DNA of 64,000 bases. It comes from Streptococcus mitis (lineage in GTDB: Bacteria; Bacillota; Bacilli; Lactobacillales; Streptococcaceae). A program made the position numbers and the translations under genes. Of this stretch, positions 1 to 9,361 are shown piece after piece. The stretch covers positions 62,001-126,000 of the forward strand of contig NZ_WIJP01000001.1 in NCBI RefSeq assembly GCF_009496155.1, read 5' to 3'. Positions within the stretch are counted from its first letter, which is position 1; the number at the start of each line of letters is the position of its first letter. The notes beneath the pieces were generated by a model. The model had not been told where the DNA came from, ran no database searches, and saw only the letters and a program-made list of their open reading frames with translations.

Positions 1-3000
1 TGAAACCAGATGTTACTGCACCTGGTGGAAATATCTATTCATCATTTAACGACAATAGCTATGGAAGTATCAGTGGAACAAGTATGGCAGCTCCTCATGT
101 AGCTGGTGTCGCAGCATTAGTCAAAGAATATTTAGCGAAAAAACATCCTGAATTATCAGCTAGTCAAATTTCAGAGATTGTAAAAGCTTTAATTATGTCT
201 ACTGCAAAACCACATTTTAATAAACAAACTGGAGCCTATACTTCTCCACGTCAGCAAGGTGCCGGTGTAGTTGACACGATGGCAGCAACCAGCACAGATC
301 TATTTGTAACAGGTACAAATAACTATCCAAGTGTTACTCTTGGCAATGTTGGTGATAAATTTACCTTTGAAGTTACAATTCATAATATTTCGGATAAAGA
401 CAAAATATTGAAGATGATTGTAAATACAAATACGGACGAAGTTGAAGAAGGGAAATTCACTCTCCGTCCACGAAAACTAACTGAAACAGTTTGGCCTGAA
501 GTAACTGTGAAAGCTCATAGTACGAAGACAGTAACAGTTAGTGTAGATACAAGTAAGTTTACTGAAGAACTTAGCAAAATAATGCCAAATGGTTATTTTC
601 TAGAAGGATTTGTTAGATTTGTCAATCCTGCAGATGATGGTCCTGTTATTGGGTTGCCATTTATGGGATTTAAGGGAGAATTCCAAAATCTACCTGCAAT
701 TGAAAAACCAATTTATCAATTGATTAAGGAAGGAAACAGTGGATTTTACTCTGAAATTGATAAAGATAATCCAGGAATTTCACCTTCAGACGATGCAACT
801 TATTTAACAAGTTCTGAAAATGATGTAAATGTTTTAAAAGCAGAGCGTCAAGGAAATCGAGTGACTGTACTCGGAGTAAAACAAGATGCTGAAGGAAAAT
901 ACCATCTTCAGTTAGATGAAAAGGGTAATGTTCGCCTTGCTATCTCGCCAAATGAGGATGGTAATAAAGATTCTGTTCAATTTAAAACTCTTGTCTATAG
1001 AAACTTGGTAAATCTTCGTGCGACTGTTTATGATTCTTCGGATACAACACACAGTCAGCCTATTTGGCAAAGTCGTCCAACAGACCTTGTAAAAAATTAT
1101 TTTGATGGCGATACTAGAAATCCAAGAAGTTACATTGTAGATAAAACAGCTTGGGGAGGACAGGATTCTAATGGAAATCGAGTCTCTGATGGAATTTATG
1201 ACTATGTTATTAGTTATAAGCCAGATGTTCCTGGAGCTGAAGAACAATACACAACATTTAAAATTCAAATCGATACACAAAAACCTCTGATTACTTCGGG
1301 ATATATTCGTTCTCAAAAAGATCAAGAACAATTTATAGCTCGTAAACCTCAGGATGTAGGAAATGGCGGAATTCTTCTAGAAAAAGTCTTTTATATTCGT
1401 CCTTCTGAAAATAGAGAGGCGACAGATTCAGAAATCGAACAGTATCAAATTATCAAACAAAATGAAGATGGTAGTTATACACTTCCTAAGAACATTGATA
1501 AATCGAAAATCTTCTATTATGTAGAAGACTTTGCGGGAAATGTAGATTTTATATCTCTCAAAGATCTTGTAGGTGAAGAAAATAGTGGTCGTGTAAAAAT
1601 TGCTATACTAAACAATAAAACCAAGGATGAGATTGATACAACTTATGTTTACCGCATTAAAAATAGCGAAGGTCAATATGTAACTGTTGATAAGTCAAAA
1701 GATATTAATTTCTTGAAATTTGGACATTATGTTGCAGAAATTTTTAGCTATGATCGTACAGAGTTGAAATTTGTAAGTGCCCTATCTAAGGAATTTGATT
1801 TAACGAAAGAAAATAGTTTTCAAACAATTACTTTCTTAGCTAACAAATTGAAATATGCTCCAGTAACGGTTGGCTTTAATCAAGCTGTTCCTGGAACTAC
1901 AACGATTACTTTAGTAGGTGAAGACGGTCAGAGTCAAGTTTTGCCAGCTGAAACATATGGTAAACATTCTTATGGTAAGAAAGTAGTTACTGGTGAATAT
2001 AAAGTTCTTGTAAATCTATCCAACGGTTATGAATTACTCGATAATCTTCAACCATTTAAAGTTTTGTTTGGTAAAAATAATGTTTTGTCACTTTCAGTTG
2101 TTTCTAAGTTAGCTCTGATTGCAGCTTTAAATAAACAAATGGAAGTAGTTAAAACTCCGAGATATTATAATACAAAACAGAAGTTAAAAGAAATTTTTGA
2201 TCAAAGTGTCAAAGATGCCCAACTAGCATTGGGAAGTAAACTTAACCAAGATAAAATTGACCAAATTGTTAAGGATTTAGAGTCTGCTATGCAAACATTG
2301 GATGGTAAGGAATCTGATATCACATCATTGAAGAATGCCATTAAAGCATATGCTGAGACAGTTAAAAAAGGTAAATATATAAATTCTGATCGAGAACGCA
2401 AAGGTCAATATGATCGTGAATTTAAACTCTTAGCCTTATTAATTACAAAAGATTTGATAACTCAAGATGAAATTGACCGCCTATTGACCACTTTCTTGCA
2501 AGCCCAAGAACAGCTGAATGGGAAAGAAACAGATTTCATGATCCTAAAAAATGTTATCGTGGATGAAGTGAAGTTCCAAGACAAAGATCCAAGATTTTTG
2601 ACAGCTAGCAAAGAGGAGAAGGATGCATATAATCTTATTTTCAACAAAGCTAAGCTACTTTTAGAAAATTCAGAAGCTAGTCAAGAAGAAATTAATACAG
2701 TAATCAATGCTCTAAAAGAGACGGCTGTAAAACTGAAGGCTAATAAAGTAGAAATTCCAACTAAACCAGTTGCATCGATTAAGCCAGTTTCTCAAGTGCA
2801 ACCTGTTAAATTAGTAAGTCACAATAGACAAGTCACAACTATTAAGCCTTCAATTAGCAATGATAAAATTGAGAAAGCTAGATCAATTGCAATATATCAT
2901 TCCAATATAGAAGCTAAGCATGAGAATAAAACACTAGCTGGAAGTGGTCAACAAGTGCTTTTAGCTACAGTCAACAAAGAAGGAAAACAATTACCAGCCA

Positions 3001-3098
3001 CTGGTGAGAATAACATGATTTCTATTATGCTAAGTATTTCAGGAATTTCTCTCTTATTGTCAGTTATTGGACTTGAAACTTTTTCAAAAAGTGAGTAG
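1..3098 (+). CDS. Cell-wall-anchored subtilisin-like serine protease (3' part)
   Basis: The gene is open at the left window edge; the frame runs without a stop from base 3 and only the C-terminal part is present. The first residues hold the GTSMAAPHVAG motif around the catalytic Ser of peptidase family S8. Next comes an Fn3-like stretch of the lactocepin/C5a-peptidase type (including FKGEFQNLP and ISPNEDGNKDS). Three helical FIVAR-like modules of about 70 residues follow (roughly bases 2100-2760), then a Lys/Pro/Val-rich wall spanner. The sorting signal is LPATGE (near base 2993), a hydrophobic segment and a short charged tail. It should be exported and attached to peptidoglycan by sortase A, with the protease domain outside the cell. 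The architecture is close to PrtA- or ScpA-like streptococcal subtilases; which one cannot be settled without the N-terminus. Confidence 0.9.
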   Translation, partial: KPDVTAPGGNIYSSFNDNSYGSISGTSMAAPHVAGVAALVKEYLAKKHPELSASQISEIVKALIMSTAKPHFNKQTGAYTSPRQQGAGVVDTMAATSTDLFVTGTNNYPSVTLGNVGDKFTFEVTIHNISDKDKILKMIVNTNTDEVEEGKFTLRPRKLTETVWPEVTVKAHSTKTVTVSVDTSKFTEELSKIMPNGYFLEGFVRFVNPADDGPVIGLPFMGFKGEFQNLPAIEKPIYQLIKEGNSGFYSEIDKDNPGISPSDDATYLTSSENDVNVLKAERQGNRVTVLGVKQDAEGKYHLQLDEKGNVRLAISPNEDGNKDSVQFKTLVYRNLVNLRATVYDSSDTTHSQPIWQSRPTDLVKNYFDGDTRNPRSYIVDKTAWGGQDSNGNRVSDGIYDYVISYKPDVPGAEEQYTTFKIQIDTQKPLITSGYIRSQKDQEQFIARKPQDVGNGGILLEKVFYIRPSENREATDSEIEQYQIIKQNEDGSYTLPKNIDKSKIFYYVEDFAGNVDFISLKDLVGEENSGRVKIAILNNKTKDEIDTTYVYRIKNSEGQYVTVDKSKDINFLKFGHYVAEIFSYDRTELKFVSALSKEFDLTKENSFQTITFLANKLKYAPVTVGFNQAVPGTTTITLVGEDGQSQVLPAETYGKHSYGKKVVTGEYKVLVNLSNGYELLDNLQPFKVLFGKNNVLSLSVVSKLALIAALNKQMEVVKTPRYYNTKQKLKEIFDQSVKDAQLALGSKLNQDKIDQIVKDLESAMQTLDGKESDITSLKNAIKAYAETVKKGKYINSDRERKGQYDREFKLLALLITKDLITQDEIDRLLTTFLQAQEQLNGKETDFMILKNVIVDEVKFQDKDPRFLTASKEEKDAYNLIFNKAKLLLENSEASQEEINTVINALKETAVKLKANKVEIPTKPVASIKPVSQVQPVKLVSHNRQVTTIKPSISNDKIEKARSIAIYHSNIEAKHENKTLAGSGQQVLLATVNKEGKQLPATGENNMISIMLSISGISLLLSVIGLETFSKSE

Positions 3099-3149
3099 AG
3101 AATACTATACATCTTTCTATAGTTTTTGATTTACAGTATGTTACAATTC

Positions 3150-3158
3150 TGATATAAT
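3150..3158 (+). promoter_or_regulatory. Extended -10 promoter of the T-box leader
   Basis: TGATATAAT is an extended -10 (TG-N-TATAAT) with no good -35 at 17 bp; TTACAG at 3131 is 16 bp upstream. Transcription would start near 3165, just ahead of the T-box stem I. Confidence 0.55.
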
Positions 3159-3164
3159 AGTCAG

Positions 3165-3375
3165 CAGGAAAGAAAGTCTTATGGCGTTCTTCAAGCGAGC
3201 TTGGGATAGTGGGAGCCAAGTAGGACAAAATAAAGTGCTGGCGCTTTCTGTAGTATTTTCAAAAACAATGAAGTAATAAATTAGGGTGGAACCGCGTTTC
3301 TGACGCCCCTAGTCGCAAGGCTTGGGTGTTGAAATTCGGTTCTTTTTGAATTTCGGTTCTTTTTGAATTTCGTCT
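3165..3375 (+). promoter_or_regulatory. Glycine T-box leader
   Basis: The T-box consensus AGGGTGGAACCGCG is at 3283-3296. Its UGGA bulge (3287-3290) matches a tRNA acceptor end UCCA, as in tRNA-Gly. A basal stem AGAAAG/CUUUCU (near 3172 and 3244) brings GGC (3240-3242), a glycine codon, into the expected specifier position. The antiterminator pairs AGGG with CCCU; the competing terminator is ACGCCC..AGUC-GCAA-GGCU..GGGUGU (3303-3330). The leader should sense uncharged tRNA-Gly and switch on the downstream genes including glyQ. An unusual point is that no U-run follows the terminator stem directly: a 17-bp tandem duplication (3334-3367) lies there instead. Confidence 0.85.
3334..3367 (+). repeat. 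17-bp tandem duplication in the T-box terminator tail
   Basis: Two copies of a 17-bp unit with core TTCGGTTCTTTTTGAA stand head to tail (3334-3350 and 3351-3367), differing at the first base. The first copy with flanks forms GAAATTC/GAATTTC arms around a T-rich loop, so the U-tract is doubled and partly placed inside a new hairpin. Confidence 0.8.
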
Positions 3376-3399
3376 AATACCTAAGTGGAAAGGAGCATC

Positions 3400-3771
3400 A
3401 TGCTTAAAGGATCTTGTTTATGTAAAGCAGTCACCTACACTTTAGATGAGGAATTGTCGGAAATAGTTTTTTGCCATTGCTCATTCTGTCGGAAAGCAAC
3501 TGCGTCTGCCTACACAGTTAATGCTAAAGTTAGCAGTGAAAAGCTAGTATTGCATGGAAAAGAAAAGCTTGTTTCCTATAGTTCTTCTCCAGGAAAACAG
3601 CGTTATTACTGCCAGAACTGTCATAGTCAAATTTTCACTGTTCAAGAAAATATACCAGAAGTCTGTGCTTTAAAATTAGGTACAATAGATGAATGCGATC
3701 AGAATTTACAAACTGTTCCTAAACGTCATATTTTTCAGGACCCAGCCTTTTCTTGGTTGCTTGATAAATAA
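3400..3771 (+). CDS. GFA/CENP-V-family zinc protein
   Basis: A 123-residue protein of the GFA (glutathione-dependent formaldehyde-activating enzyme) / Mss4-like fold. Zinc ligands are visible: CLC (residues 6 and 8), CHCSFC (about 25-30) and CQNC (about 72-75). The family name is historical and substrates are mostly unknown; no enzymatic role can be assigned. The ATG at 3400 is chosen because AAAGGAG lies 4-5 bases upstream; a GTG at 3385 in frame overlaps that ribosome-binding site. It lies between the glycine T-box and glyQ (35-bp gap), so it is probably cotranscribed with glyQ and governed by tRNA-Gly charging, which is odd for this family. Confidence 0.8.
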   Translation: MLKGSCLCKAVTYTLDEELSEIVFCHCSFCRKATASAYTVNAKVSSEKLVLHGKEKLVSYSSSPGKQRYYCQNCHSQIFTVQENIPEVCALKLGTIDECDQNLQTVPKRHIFQDPAFSWLLDK

Positions 3772-3806
3772 ATCTAAGAAGATAATATAAATTAAAGGAG
3801 TAAACA

Positions 3807-4724
3807 ATGTCTAAGAAATTAACATTTCAAGAAATTATTTTGACTTTGCAACAATTTTGGAATGACCAAGGTTGTATGCTTATGCAGGCTTATGACAACG
3901 AAAAAGGTGCAGGGACAATGAGTCCTTACACTTTCCTTCGTGCTATCGGACCTGAGCCATGGAATGCGGCTTATGTAGAGCCATCACGTCGTCCTGCTGA
4001 CGGTCGTTACGGAGAAAATCCTAACCGTCTTTACCAACACCACCAATTTCAGGTTGTCATGAAGCCATCTCCATCAAATATCCAAGAACTTTACCTTGAG
4101 TCTTTGGAAAAATTGGGAATCAATCCTTTGGAACACGATATTCGTTTTGTTGAGGACAACTGGGAAAACCCATCAACTGGTTCAGCTGGTCTTGGTTGGG
4201 AAGTTTGGCTTGATGGGATGGAAATTACTCAGTTCACTTATTTCCAACAAGTCGGTGGATTGGCAACTGGCCCTGTGACTGCGGAAGTTACCTATGGTTT
4301 GGAGCGTTTGGCTTCTTATATTCAAGAAGTAGACTCTGTCTATGATATAGAGTGGGCTGATGGTGTAAAATATGGAGAAATCTTTATCCAGCCTGAGTAT
4401 GAGCACTCAAAATATTCGTTTGAAATTTCTGACCAAGAAATGTTGCTGGAAAACTTTGATAAGTTTGAAAAAGAAGCTGGTCGTGCTTTGGAAGAAGGTT
4501 TGGTTCACCCTGCCTATGACTATGTTCTCAAATGTTCACACACCTTTAACCTGCTTGATGCGCGTGGTGCAGTATCTGTAACAGAGCGTGCAGGCTATAT
4601 CGCTCGTATTCGTAACCTAGCCCGTGTCGTAGCCAAAACCTTTGTCGCAGAACGCAAACGCCTAGGCTACCCACTTTTGGATGAAGAAACACGAGCTAAA
4701 CTCTTAGCAGAAGACGCAGAATAG
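3807..4724 (+). CDS. glyQ: Glycine--tRNA ligase alpha subunit
   Basis: A 305-residue class II aminoacyl-tRNA synthetase alpha chain of the bacterial alpha2beta2 GlyRS; it carries the catalytic site that charges tRNA-Gly with glycine. It begins with the typical [19 protein letters not shown] and continues with the family hallmarks [15 protein letters not shown] and [18 protein letters not shown]. The length fits the family (about 300). AAAGGAG precedes the ATG by 6 bases. It is followed by glyS after a 258-bp gap filled by a structured element; the T-box upstream is the likely regulator. Confidence 0.97.
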   Translation: MSKKLTFQEIILTLQQFWNDQGCMLMQAYDNEKGAGTMSPYTFLRAIGPEPWNAAYVEPSRRPADGRYGENPNRLYQHHQFQVVMKPSPSNIQELYLESLEKLGINPLEHDIRFVEDNWENPSTGSAGLGWEVWLDGMEITQFTYFQQVGGLATGPVTAEVTYGLERLASYIQEVDSVYDIEWADGVKYGEIFIQPEYEHSKYSFEISDQEMLLENFDKFEKEAGRALEEGLVHPAYDYVLKCSHTFNLLDARGAVSVTERAGYIARIRNLARVVAKTFVAERKRLGYPLLDEETRAKLLAEDAE

Positions 4725-4778
4725 TGAGTAATATTGTGCTCTAAAATCGTTAGAGGCAAATCGAAGACTTGCTAGAGG

Positions 4779-4950
4779 GATATGCACCGCCGTACTGTTA
4801 TGTGAGGATTTTTGAAACCTTAGGTTCAAAAATTAGTCAGCTAAATCCACTTTGATGAGACTGTTGGAAATCTTAATTAATTTTGCATTAGATTTCCATA
4901 CAGACTCACAAAGTTAGTTAGCGACGTCCCCAGTACCTAAGGTGCATATC
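4779..4950 (+). repeat. Folded intergenic element with nested inverted repeats
   Basis: A 172-bp unit bounded by perfect 10-bp inverted ends, GATATGCACC (4779-4788) and GGTGCATATC (4941-4950). Inside are a second nested pair TACTG/CAGTA (4793-4797/4931-4935) and a third TGTGAG/CTCACA (4801-4806/4905-4910). The interior holds two hairpins, TTTTTGAA.ACC/GGTTCAAAAA (4809-4832) and CTGT.TGGAAATCT/AGATTTCCA.ACAG (4861-4903), plus a small TTAG/CTAA stem. The layout is a multibranched RNA or a small mobile repeat with terminal inverted repeats. It lies between glyQ and glyS, so it would be transcribed. I do not recognise it as BOX; RUP or another streptococcal repeat family is possible. Confidence 0.65.
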
Positions 4951-4982
4951 AAAAAGATTGAAGAAAATGTAAAGGAAAAAAC

Positions 4983-7019
4983 ATGACAAAAAACTTATTA
5001 GTAGAACTCGGTCTTGAAGAATTACCAGCCTATGTTGTCACACCAAGTGAAAAACAACTAGGCGAAAAAATGGCAGCCTTCCTCAAGGAAAACCGCCTGT
5101 CTTTTGAAGCTGTTCAAACCTTCTCAACACCACGTCGTTTGGCTGTTCGTGTAACTGGTCTTGCAGACAAACAGTCTGATTTGACAGAAGATTTCAAGGG
5201 TCCAGCAAAGAAAATCGCCTTGGATAGTGATGGAAACTTCACCAAAGCAGCCCAAGGATTTGTCCGTGGAAAAGGCTTGACGGTTGAAGATATCGAATTT
5301 CGTGAAATCAAGGGTGAAGAATATGTCTATGTCACTAAGGAAGAAGTTGGTCAAGCAGTTGAAGCCATTGTTCCAGGTGTTGTGGATGTCTTGAAGTCAC
5401 TGACTTTCCCTGTCAGCATGCACTGGGCAGGAAATAGCTTTGAATACATTCGTCCTGTTCACACTTTGACTGTTCTTCTAGATGAAGAAGAGTTTGACTT
5501 GGATTTCCTTGATATCAAGGGTGGGCGTGTGAGCCGTGGCCATCGTTTCTTAGGACAAGAAACCAAAATTCAGTCAGCTTTGAGCTATGAAGAAGATCTT
5601 CGTAAGCAGTTTGTAATCGCAGATCCACGTGAACGTGAGCAAATGATTGTTGACCAAATCAAAGCAATCGAAGTTGAGCATGGTGTACATATCGAAATTG
5701 ATGCGGACTTGCTTAATGAAGTCTTGAACTTGGTGGAATACCCAACTGCTTTTATGGGAAGTTTTGATGCTAAATACCTTGAAGTTCCAGAAGAAGTTTT
5801 GGTGACTTCGATGAAGGAACACCAACGGTACTTTGTTGTCCGTGATCAAGATGGAAAACTCTTGCCAAACTTCATTTCTGTTCGTAACGGAAACGCAGAG
5901 TATTTGGAAAATGTCATCAAAGGAAATGAAAAAGTTTTGGTAGCTCGTTTGGAAGACGGTGAATTCTTCTGGCGTGAAGACCAAAAATTGGTGATTTCAG
6001 ACCTTGTTGAAAAATTAAACAATGTCACTTTCCACGAGAAGATTGGTTCCCTTCGTGAGCACATGATTCGTACGGGTCAAATCGCTGTACTTTTGGCTGA
6101 AAAAGCAGGTTTGTCAGTGGATGAAACAGTTGCCCTAGCTCGCGCAGCTGCCATTTACAAGTTTGACTTGTTGACAGGTATGGTTGGCGAATTTGACGAG
6201 CTCCAAGGCATTATGGGTGAGAAATATGCCCTTCTTGCTGGGGAAACTCCAGCGGTGGCTGCTGCTATTCGTGAACACTACATGCCTACATCAGCTGAAG
6301 GAGAACTTCCAGAGAGCAAGGTCGGCGCAGTTCTTGCCATTGCAGACAAATTGGATACGATTTTGAGTTTCTTCTCAGTAGGTTTGATTCCATCAGGTTC
6401 TAATGACCCTTATGCCCTTCGTCGTGCGACCCAAGGTGTGGTTCGTATCTTAGATGCCTTTGGTTGGCACATCGCTATGGATGAGTTGATTGATAGCCTT
6501 TATGCATTGAATTTTGACAGCTTGACTTATGAAAATAAAGCTGAAGTTATGGACTTTATCAAGGCTCGTGTTGATAAGATGATGGGTTCTACACCAAAAG
6601 ATATCAAGGAAGCCGTTCTTGCAGGATCAAACTTTGTTGTGGCGGATATGTTGGAAGCAGCAAGCGCTCTCGTGGAAGCAAGCAAGGAAGAAGACTTTAA
6701 ACCATCTGTTGAATCACTTTCTCGTGCCTTTAACTTAGCTGAGAAGGCAGAAGGTGTTGCTACAGTTGATTCAGCACTATTTGAAAATGACCAAGAAAAA
6801 GCCTTGGCAGAAGCAGTAGAAACACTTACTTTATCAGGATCTGCAAGTCAGCAATTGAAACAGCTCTTTGCTCTTAGCCCGGTTATTGATGCTTTCTTTG
6901 AGAATACCATGGTAATGGCAGAAGATCAGGCTGTTCGTCAAAATCGCTTGGCTATCTTGTCTCATTTAACTCAAAAAGCAGCTAAACTTGCACGTTTTAA
7001 CCAAATCAATACCAAATAA
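4983..7019 (+). CDS. glyS: Glycine--tRNA ligase beta subunit
   Basis: A 678-residue beta chain of tetrameric GlyRS, needed for tRNA binding. The N-terminus ([18 protein letters not shown]) and the segment [13 protein letters not shown] are typical, as is RAFNLAEKA in the C-terminal anticodon-binding region. Length fits the family (about 680-690). The ATG follows AAAGGAAAAAAC. It pairs with glyQ; the spacer between them carries the folded element at 4779-4950. Confidence 0.97.
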   Translation: MTKNLLVELGLEELPAYVVTPSEKQLGEKMAAFLKENRLSFEAVQTFSTPRRLAVRVTGLADKQSDLTEDFKGPAKKIALDSDGNFTKAAQGFVRGKGLTVEDIEFREIKGEEYVYVTKEEVGQAVEAIVPGVVDVLKSLTFPVSMHWAGNSFEYIRPVHTLTVLLDEEEFDLDFLDIKGGRVSRGHRFLGQETKIQSALSYEEDLRKQFVIADPREREQMIVDQIKAIEVEHGVHIEIDADLLNEVLNLVEYPTAFMGSFDAKYLEVPEEVLVTSMKEHQRYFVVRDQDGKLLPNFISVRNGNAEYLENVIKGNEKVLVARLEDGEFFWREDQKLVISDLVEKLNNVTFHEKIGSLREHMIRTGQIAVLLAEKAGLSVDETVALARAAAIYKFDLLTGMVGEFDELQGIMGEKYALLAGETPAVAAAIREHYMPTSAEGELPESKVGAVLAIADKLDTILSFFSVGLIPSGSNDPYALRRATQGVVRILDAFGWHIAMDELIDSLYALNFDSLTYENKAEVMDFIKARVDKMMGSTPKDIKEAVLAGSNFVVADMLEAASALVEASKEEDFKPSVESLSRAFNLAEKAEGVATVDSALFENDQEKALAEAVETLTLSGSASQQLKQLFALSPVIDAFFENTMVMAEDQAVRQNRLAILSHLTQKAAKLARFNQINTK

Positions 7020-7060
7020 AATCTGTTGAACGGATTAAATCTTATCACAAAGGAGAAGAA

Positions 7061-7318
7061 ATGGATCAGAAAAAAATTGATCGTATCAACGAGCTTGCTA
7101 AAAAGAAAAAAGCAGAAGGCTTGACACCAGAAGAAAAAGTGGAACAAGCTAAACTACGTGAGGAGTACATCGAAGGTTATCGTCGCTCTGTTCGTCACCA
7201 CATTGAGGGAATCAAAATTGTGGACGAAGAAGGAAACGATGTTACACCAGAGAAACTACGTCAGGTACAACGTGAAAAAGGCTTACATGGTCGTAGTCTC
7301 GATGACCCAAATTCATAA
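7061..7318 (+). CDS. DUF896 small protein (YnzC family)
   Basis: An 85-residue charged protein. It starts [32 protein letters not shown], the signature of DUF896/YnzC proteins, which form a small helical hairpin; a B. subtilis homologue is SOS-linked. It has no membrane segment. A strong AAAGGAGAAGAA precedes the ATG. It lies 41 bp after glyS and is probably the last gene of the glyQS unit; the converging terminator at 7361-7397 follows. Function unknown. Confidence 0.85.
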   Translation: MDQKKIDRINELAKKKKAEGLTPEEKVEQAKLREEYIEGYRRSVRHHIEGIKIVDEEGNDVTPEKLRQVQREKGLHGRSLDDPNS

Positions 7319-7360
7319 TAAATATTCTTTCTTTTAACAAAGATAGATGAAATAATAACT

Positions 7361-7397
7361 AAAAGACTAGCAGTTTGTGTTTGCTAGTCTTTTTTTG
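7361..7397. terminator. Bidirectional terminator, DUF896 / flavin reductase
   Basis: AAAAGACTAGCA and TGCTAGTCTTTTTTT form a 12-bp stem with a 9-base loop, with A-run and T-run on either side. It serves the plus-strand glyS unit and the minus-strand redox operon. Confidence 0.9.
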
Positions 7398-7433
7398 CTA
7401 AAAAAGGAACCAAGATGGTTCCTAAAACTATTA

Positions 7434-8678
7434 TTAGTTACTTGCGCCAGATGTAGCGTCTGCGCCACCACCGTGGCCTCCAGCATCACCTGCATCAGAA
7501 GCTCCAGATGTAGCATCTGCATCGCCGTGACCATGTCCGCCAGCAGATGCTGCAGCATTTCCACCAACTAGACGTTGACCAGTTGTTTCTAAGTACCAAT
7601 CAAGCCATGGTTGGAAGTTAAAGATAATTTCATTAATTCCAGCATATGAGCCATCTGGATAGTACATTGCCTTGTAGTTATGAGTATTAATAACACCTTC
7701 TGGTTGTCCTGGTACAATTGTACGGACATATTCTTGATCTCCGTTACGTAGTACACCGACAACCCATTCAACGTTTTTCATTCTTGCAGGTGGAAGAGAA
7801 GCATGTACTGTTCCTAGTCGGCTACCTGCTTGAACTCGCACACGTTTACCATACATTGTGTTTGGATCTTGGTGGGCATTATTATAGTACAAGAATTGGT
7901 TATTATCATCCGCATATGTCAACTCGAATGGCATTGCTTTCAAGAACATATCAATTTGGTTAACTGTCAAGATACCGTGGTCTAATTTAACGTAAGTATC
8001 TCCAGAAACAGCTCCAACAAGCTCAGCTGCTTTTTCTACCCATTCAGGATCATCAGGGTCAACACCTTGAATGGTAGTTGCAATTGGATTTGTACAATAT
8101 AAATCTTCTGGTGCGATTGGTTTTGGTTTTTTCAATTTTGAAACGACTCCCACATATTTTACAAAGTTGTCTAAACATGTTTCAAGGAAATTAATAGTTC
8201 CTTCATTTGTGATATTCCCATTAACATCAAAGGCTTCTTTAGCTTTACCGAGAAGGAATTCATTTCCTGGAAGAGTATAGGCATTGACACCTGGAGCGTC
8301 AAGAATCTTACGAAGGTGAACTTGGGCACGAGAAGTACCTTGGTCGTAGTAAGATGCTCCCACAATCATGACTGGTTTGTTTTCAAATGGATGAACTTCA
8401 TATGAAAGCCATTCAAGAACAGATTTTAGAGAAGCTGAGATTGTATGGTTGTGCTCAGGAGTAGCGATGATAACACCATCAGCACGAGTAATTTTATTAT
8501 ATAAATAACGTAATTGGAAACTTTCGTCCCATTTTTCGTCTTGGTTAAACATTGGAACTTCGTCAATTTCAAGAACTTCTAATTCAAATTTGAGTTTGAA
8601 GTGACGACGGATGAATTCCAAGAGTTTACGGTTATATGATTGATCGTAGTTTGATCCTACAAGTCCAACAAATTTCAT
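7434..8678 (-). CDS. NAD(P)H:FMN reductase with PAS-like domain and flavinylation-motif tail
   Basis: A 414-residue protein in three parts. Residues 1-180 are a flavodoxin-like NADPH-dependent FMN reductase domain (VGLVGSNYDQSYNRKLLEFI; GVIIATPEHNHTISASLKSVLEWLS in parts). Residues about 225-370 resemble the PAS-like module of DUF438 proteins (LTVNQIDMFLKAMPFELTYAD). Residues 372-414 are a Gly/Ala/His/Asp-rich low-complexity tail. The tail holds DATSGAS twice (residues 388-394 and 407-413). Dxx(S/T)GA(S/T) is the motif that ApbE modifies with covalent FMN, and apbE is two genes upstream on the same strand. I infer a cytoplasmic flavoenzyme bearing tethered FMN cofactors. No signal peptide is visible. 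TAGGAG lies 12 bases ahead of the ATG. It is the last gene of the operon. Confidence 0.85.
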   Translation of the reverse strand: MKFVGLVGSNYDQSYNRKLLEFIRRHFKLKFELEVLEIDEVPMFNQDEKWDESFQLRYLYNKITRADGVIIATPEHNHTISASLKSVLEWLSYEVHPFENKPVMIVGASYYDQGTSRAQVHLRKILDAPGVNAYTLPGNEFLLGKAKEAFDVNGNITNEGTINFLETCLDNFVKYVGVVSKLKKPKPIAPEDLYCTNPIATTIQGVDPDDPEWVEKAAELVGAVSGDTYVKLDHGILTVNQIDMFLKAMPFELTYADDNNQFLYYNNAHQDPNTMYGKRVRVQAGSRLGTVHASLPPARMKNVEWVVGVLRNGDQEYVRTIVPGQPEGVINTHNYKAMYYPDGSYAGINEIIFNFQPWLDWYLETTGQRLVGGNAAASAGGHGHGDADATSGASDAGDAGGHGGGADATSGASN

Positions 8679-8696
8679 TCTTTTTGGTCTCCTATC

Positions 8697-9302
8697 TTAC
8701 AAATTTTCCCAGTCAAAGTCTTCAGCATCTTTGCGAAGTAGTTCTTGTGCATTACGCAATTTTTCAGTAATTTTTACAAAGATACGGAAGTCGTCAAAAG
8801 TGGCATCCAGTTTTTTGATAACATCAAGATCTACTAGATCACCACTTGGGGTGAAAGCTTGAAGAGAATGTGAAAGCAAGAATTCATCTGGAAGAACACT
8901 TGCTTTAATTTCTGGGGCATTCAAGATTTGGCGAAGTTGTAATTGGGCACGTGATGAACCAAGCGTACCGTAAGAAGCACCAGTAATCATGATTGGTTTG
9001 TTCAAGAGTGGATAAATACCGTATGACAACCAAGCAAGAGCGCTCATCAAAACAGCTGGGATAGAGTGGTCATACTCAGGAGTACCGATAATAACGCCAT
9101 CTGCCTCTTCAATTTTAGCAGCAATTTCTAGAATTTCAGCAGGTACTTGCTTGTCAGCTGGTTTGTTGAAGACAGGAATGTCTTTAATTTCAACAAGTTC
9201 AATTTCAGCTTTTTCAGCAAAGTGTTTTTGCATGTATTGAAGCAATTGGCGGTTTGTAGAACGTTTTGAATTTGTTCCAACAATAGCAATAAGTTTTAAC
9301 AT
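8697..9302 (-). CDS. NADPH-dependent FMN reductase family protein
   Basis: A 201-residue flavodoxin-fold oxidoreductase with the FMN phosphate-binding start (IAVGTNSKRSTNRQLLQY-like, residues 4-22) and GVIIGTPEYDHSIPAVLMSALAWLS. It probably transfers electrons from NAD(P)H through bound FMN. It is a paralogue of the N-terminal domain of the next gene but has no PAS-like part and no DATSGAS tail. AAAGGAAAT precedes the ATG. The gap to the 414-residue reductase is 18 bp, so the two are cotranscribed and perhaps translationally coupled. Confidence 0.85.
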   Translation of the reverse strand: MLKLIAIVGTNSKRSTNRQLLQYMQKHFAEKAEIELVEIKDIPVFNKPADKQVPAEILEIAAKIEEADGVIIGTPEYDHSIPAVLMSALAWLSYGIYPLLNKPIMITGASYGTLGSSRAQLQLRQILNAPEIKASVLPDEFLLSHSLQAFTPSGDLVDLDVIKKLDATFDDFRIFVKITEKLRNAQELLRKDAEDFDWENL

Positions 9303-9361
9303 GAGATTTCCTTTCTCTTTTTACATAATACGATTTTAAAACTCCATTGAAATATCTATTT

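Noticed and set aside
912..1331. Open frame on the minus strand inside the subtilase gene
   Set aside because: Antisense to a well-supported coding frame; no ribosome-binding site and a composition typical of a shadow frame.
4983..7019. Several minus-strand open frames of 65-136 codons within glyS
   Set aside because: Shadows of the glyS frame with no independent start signals.
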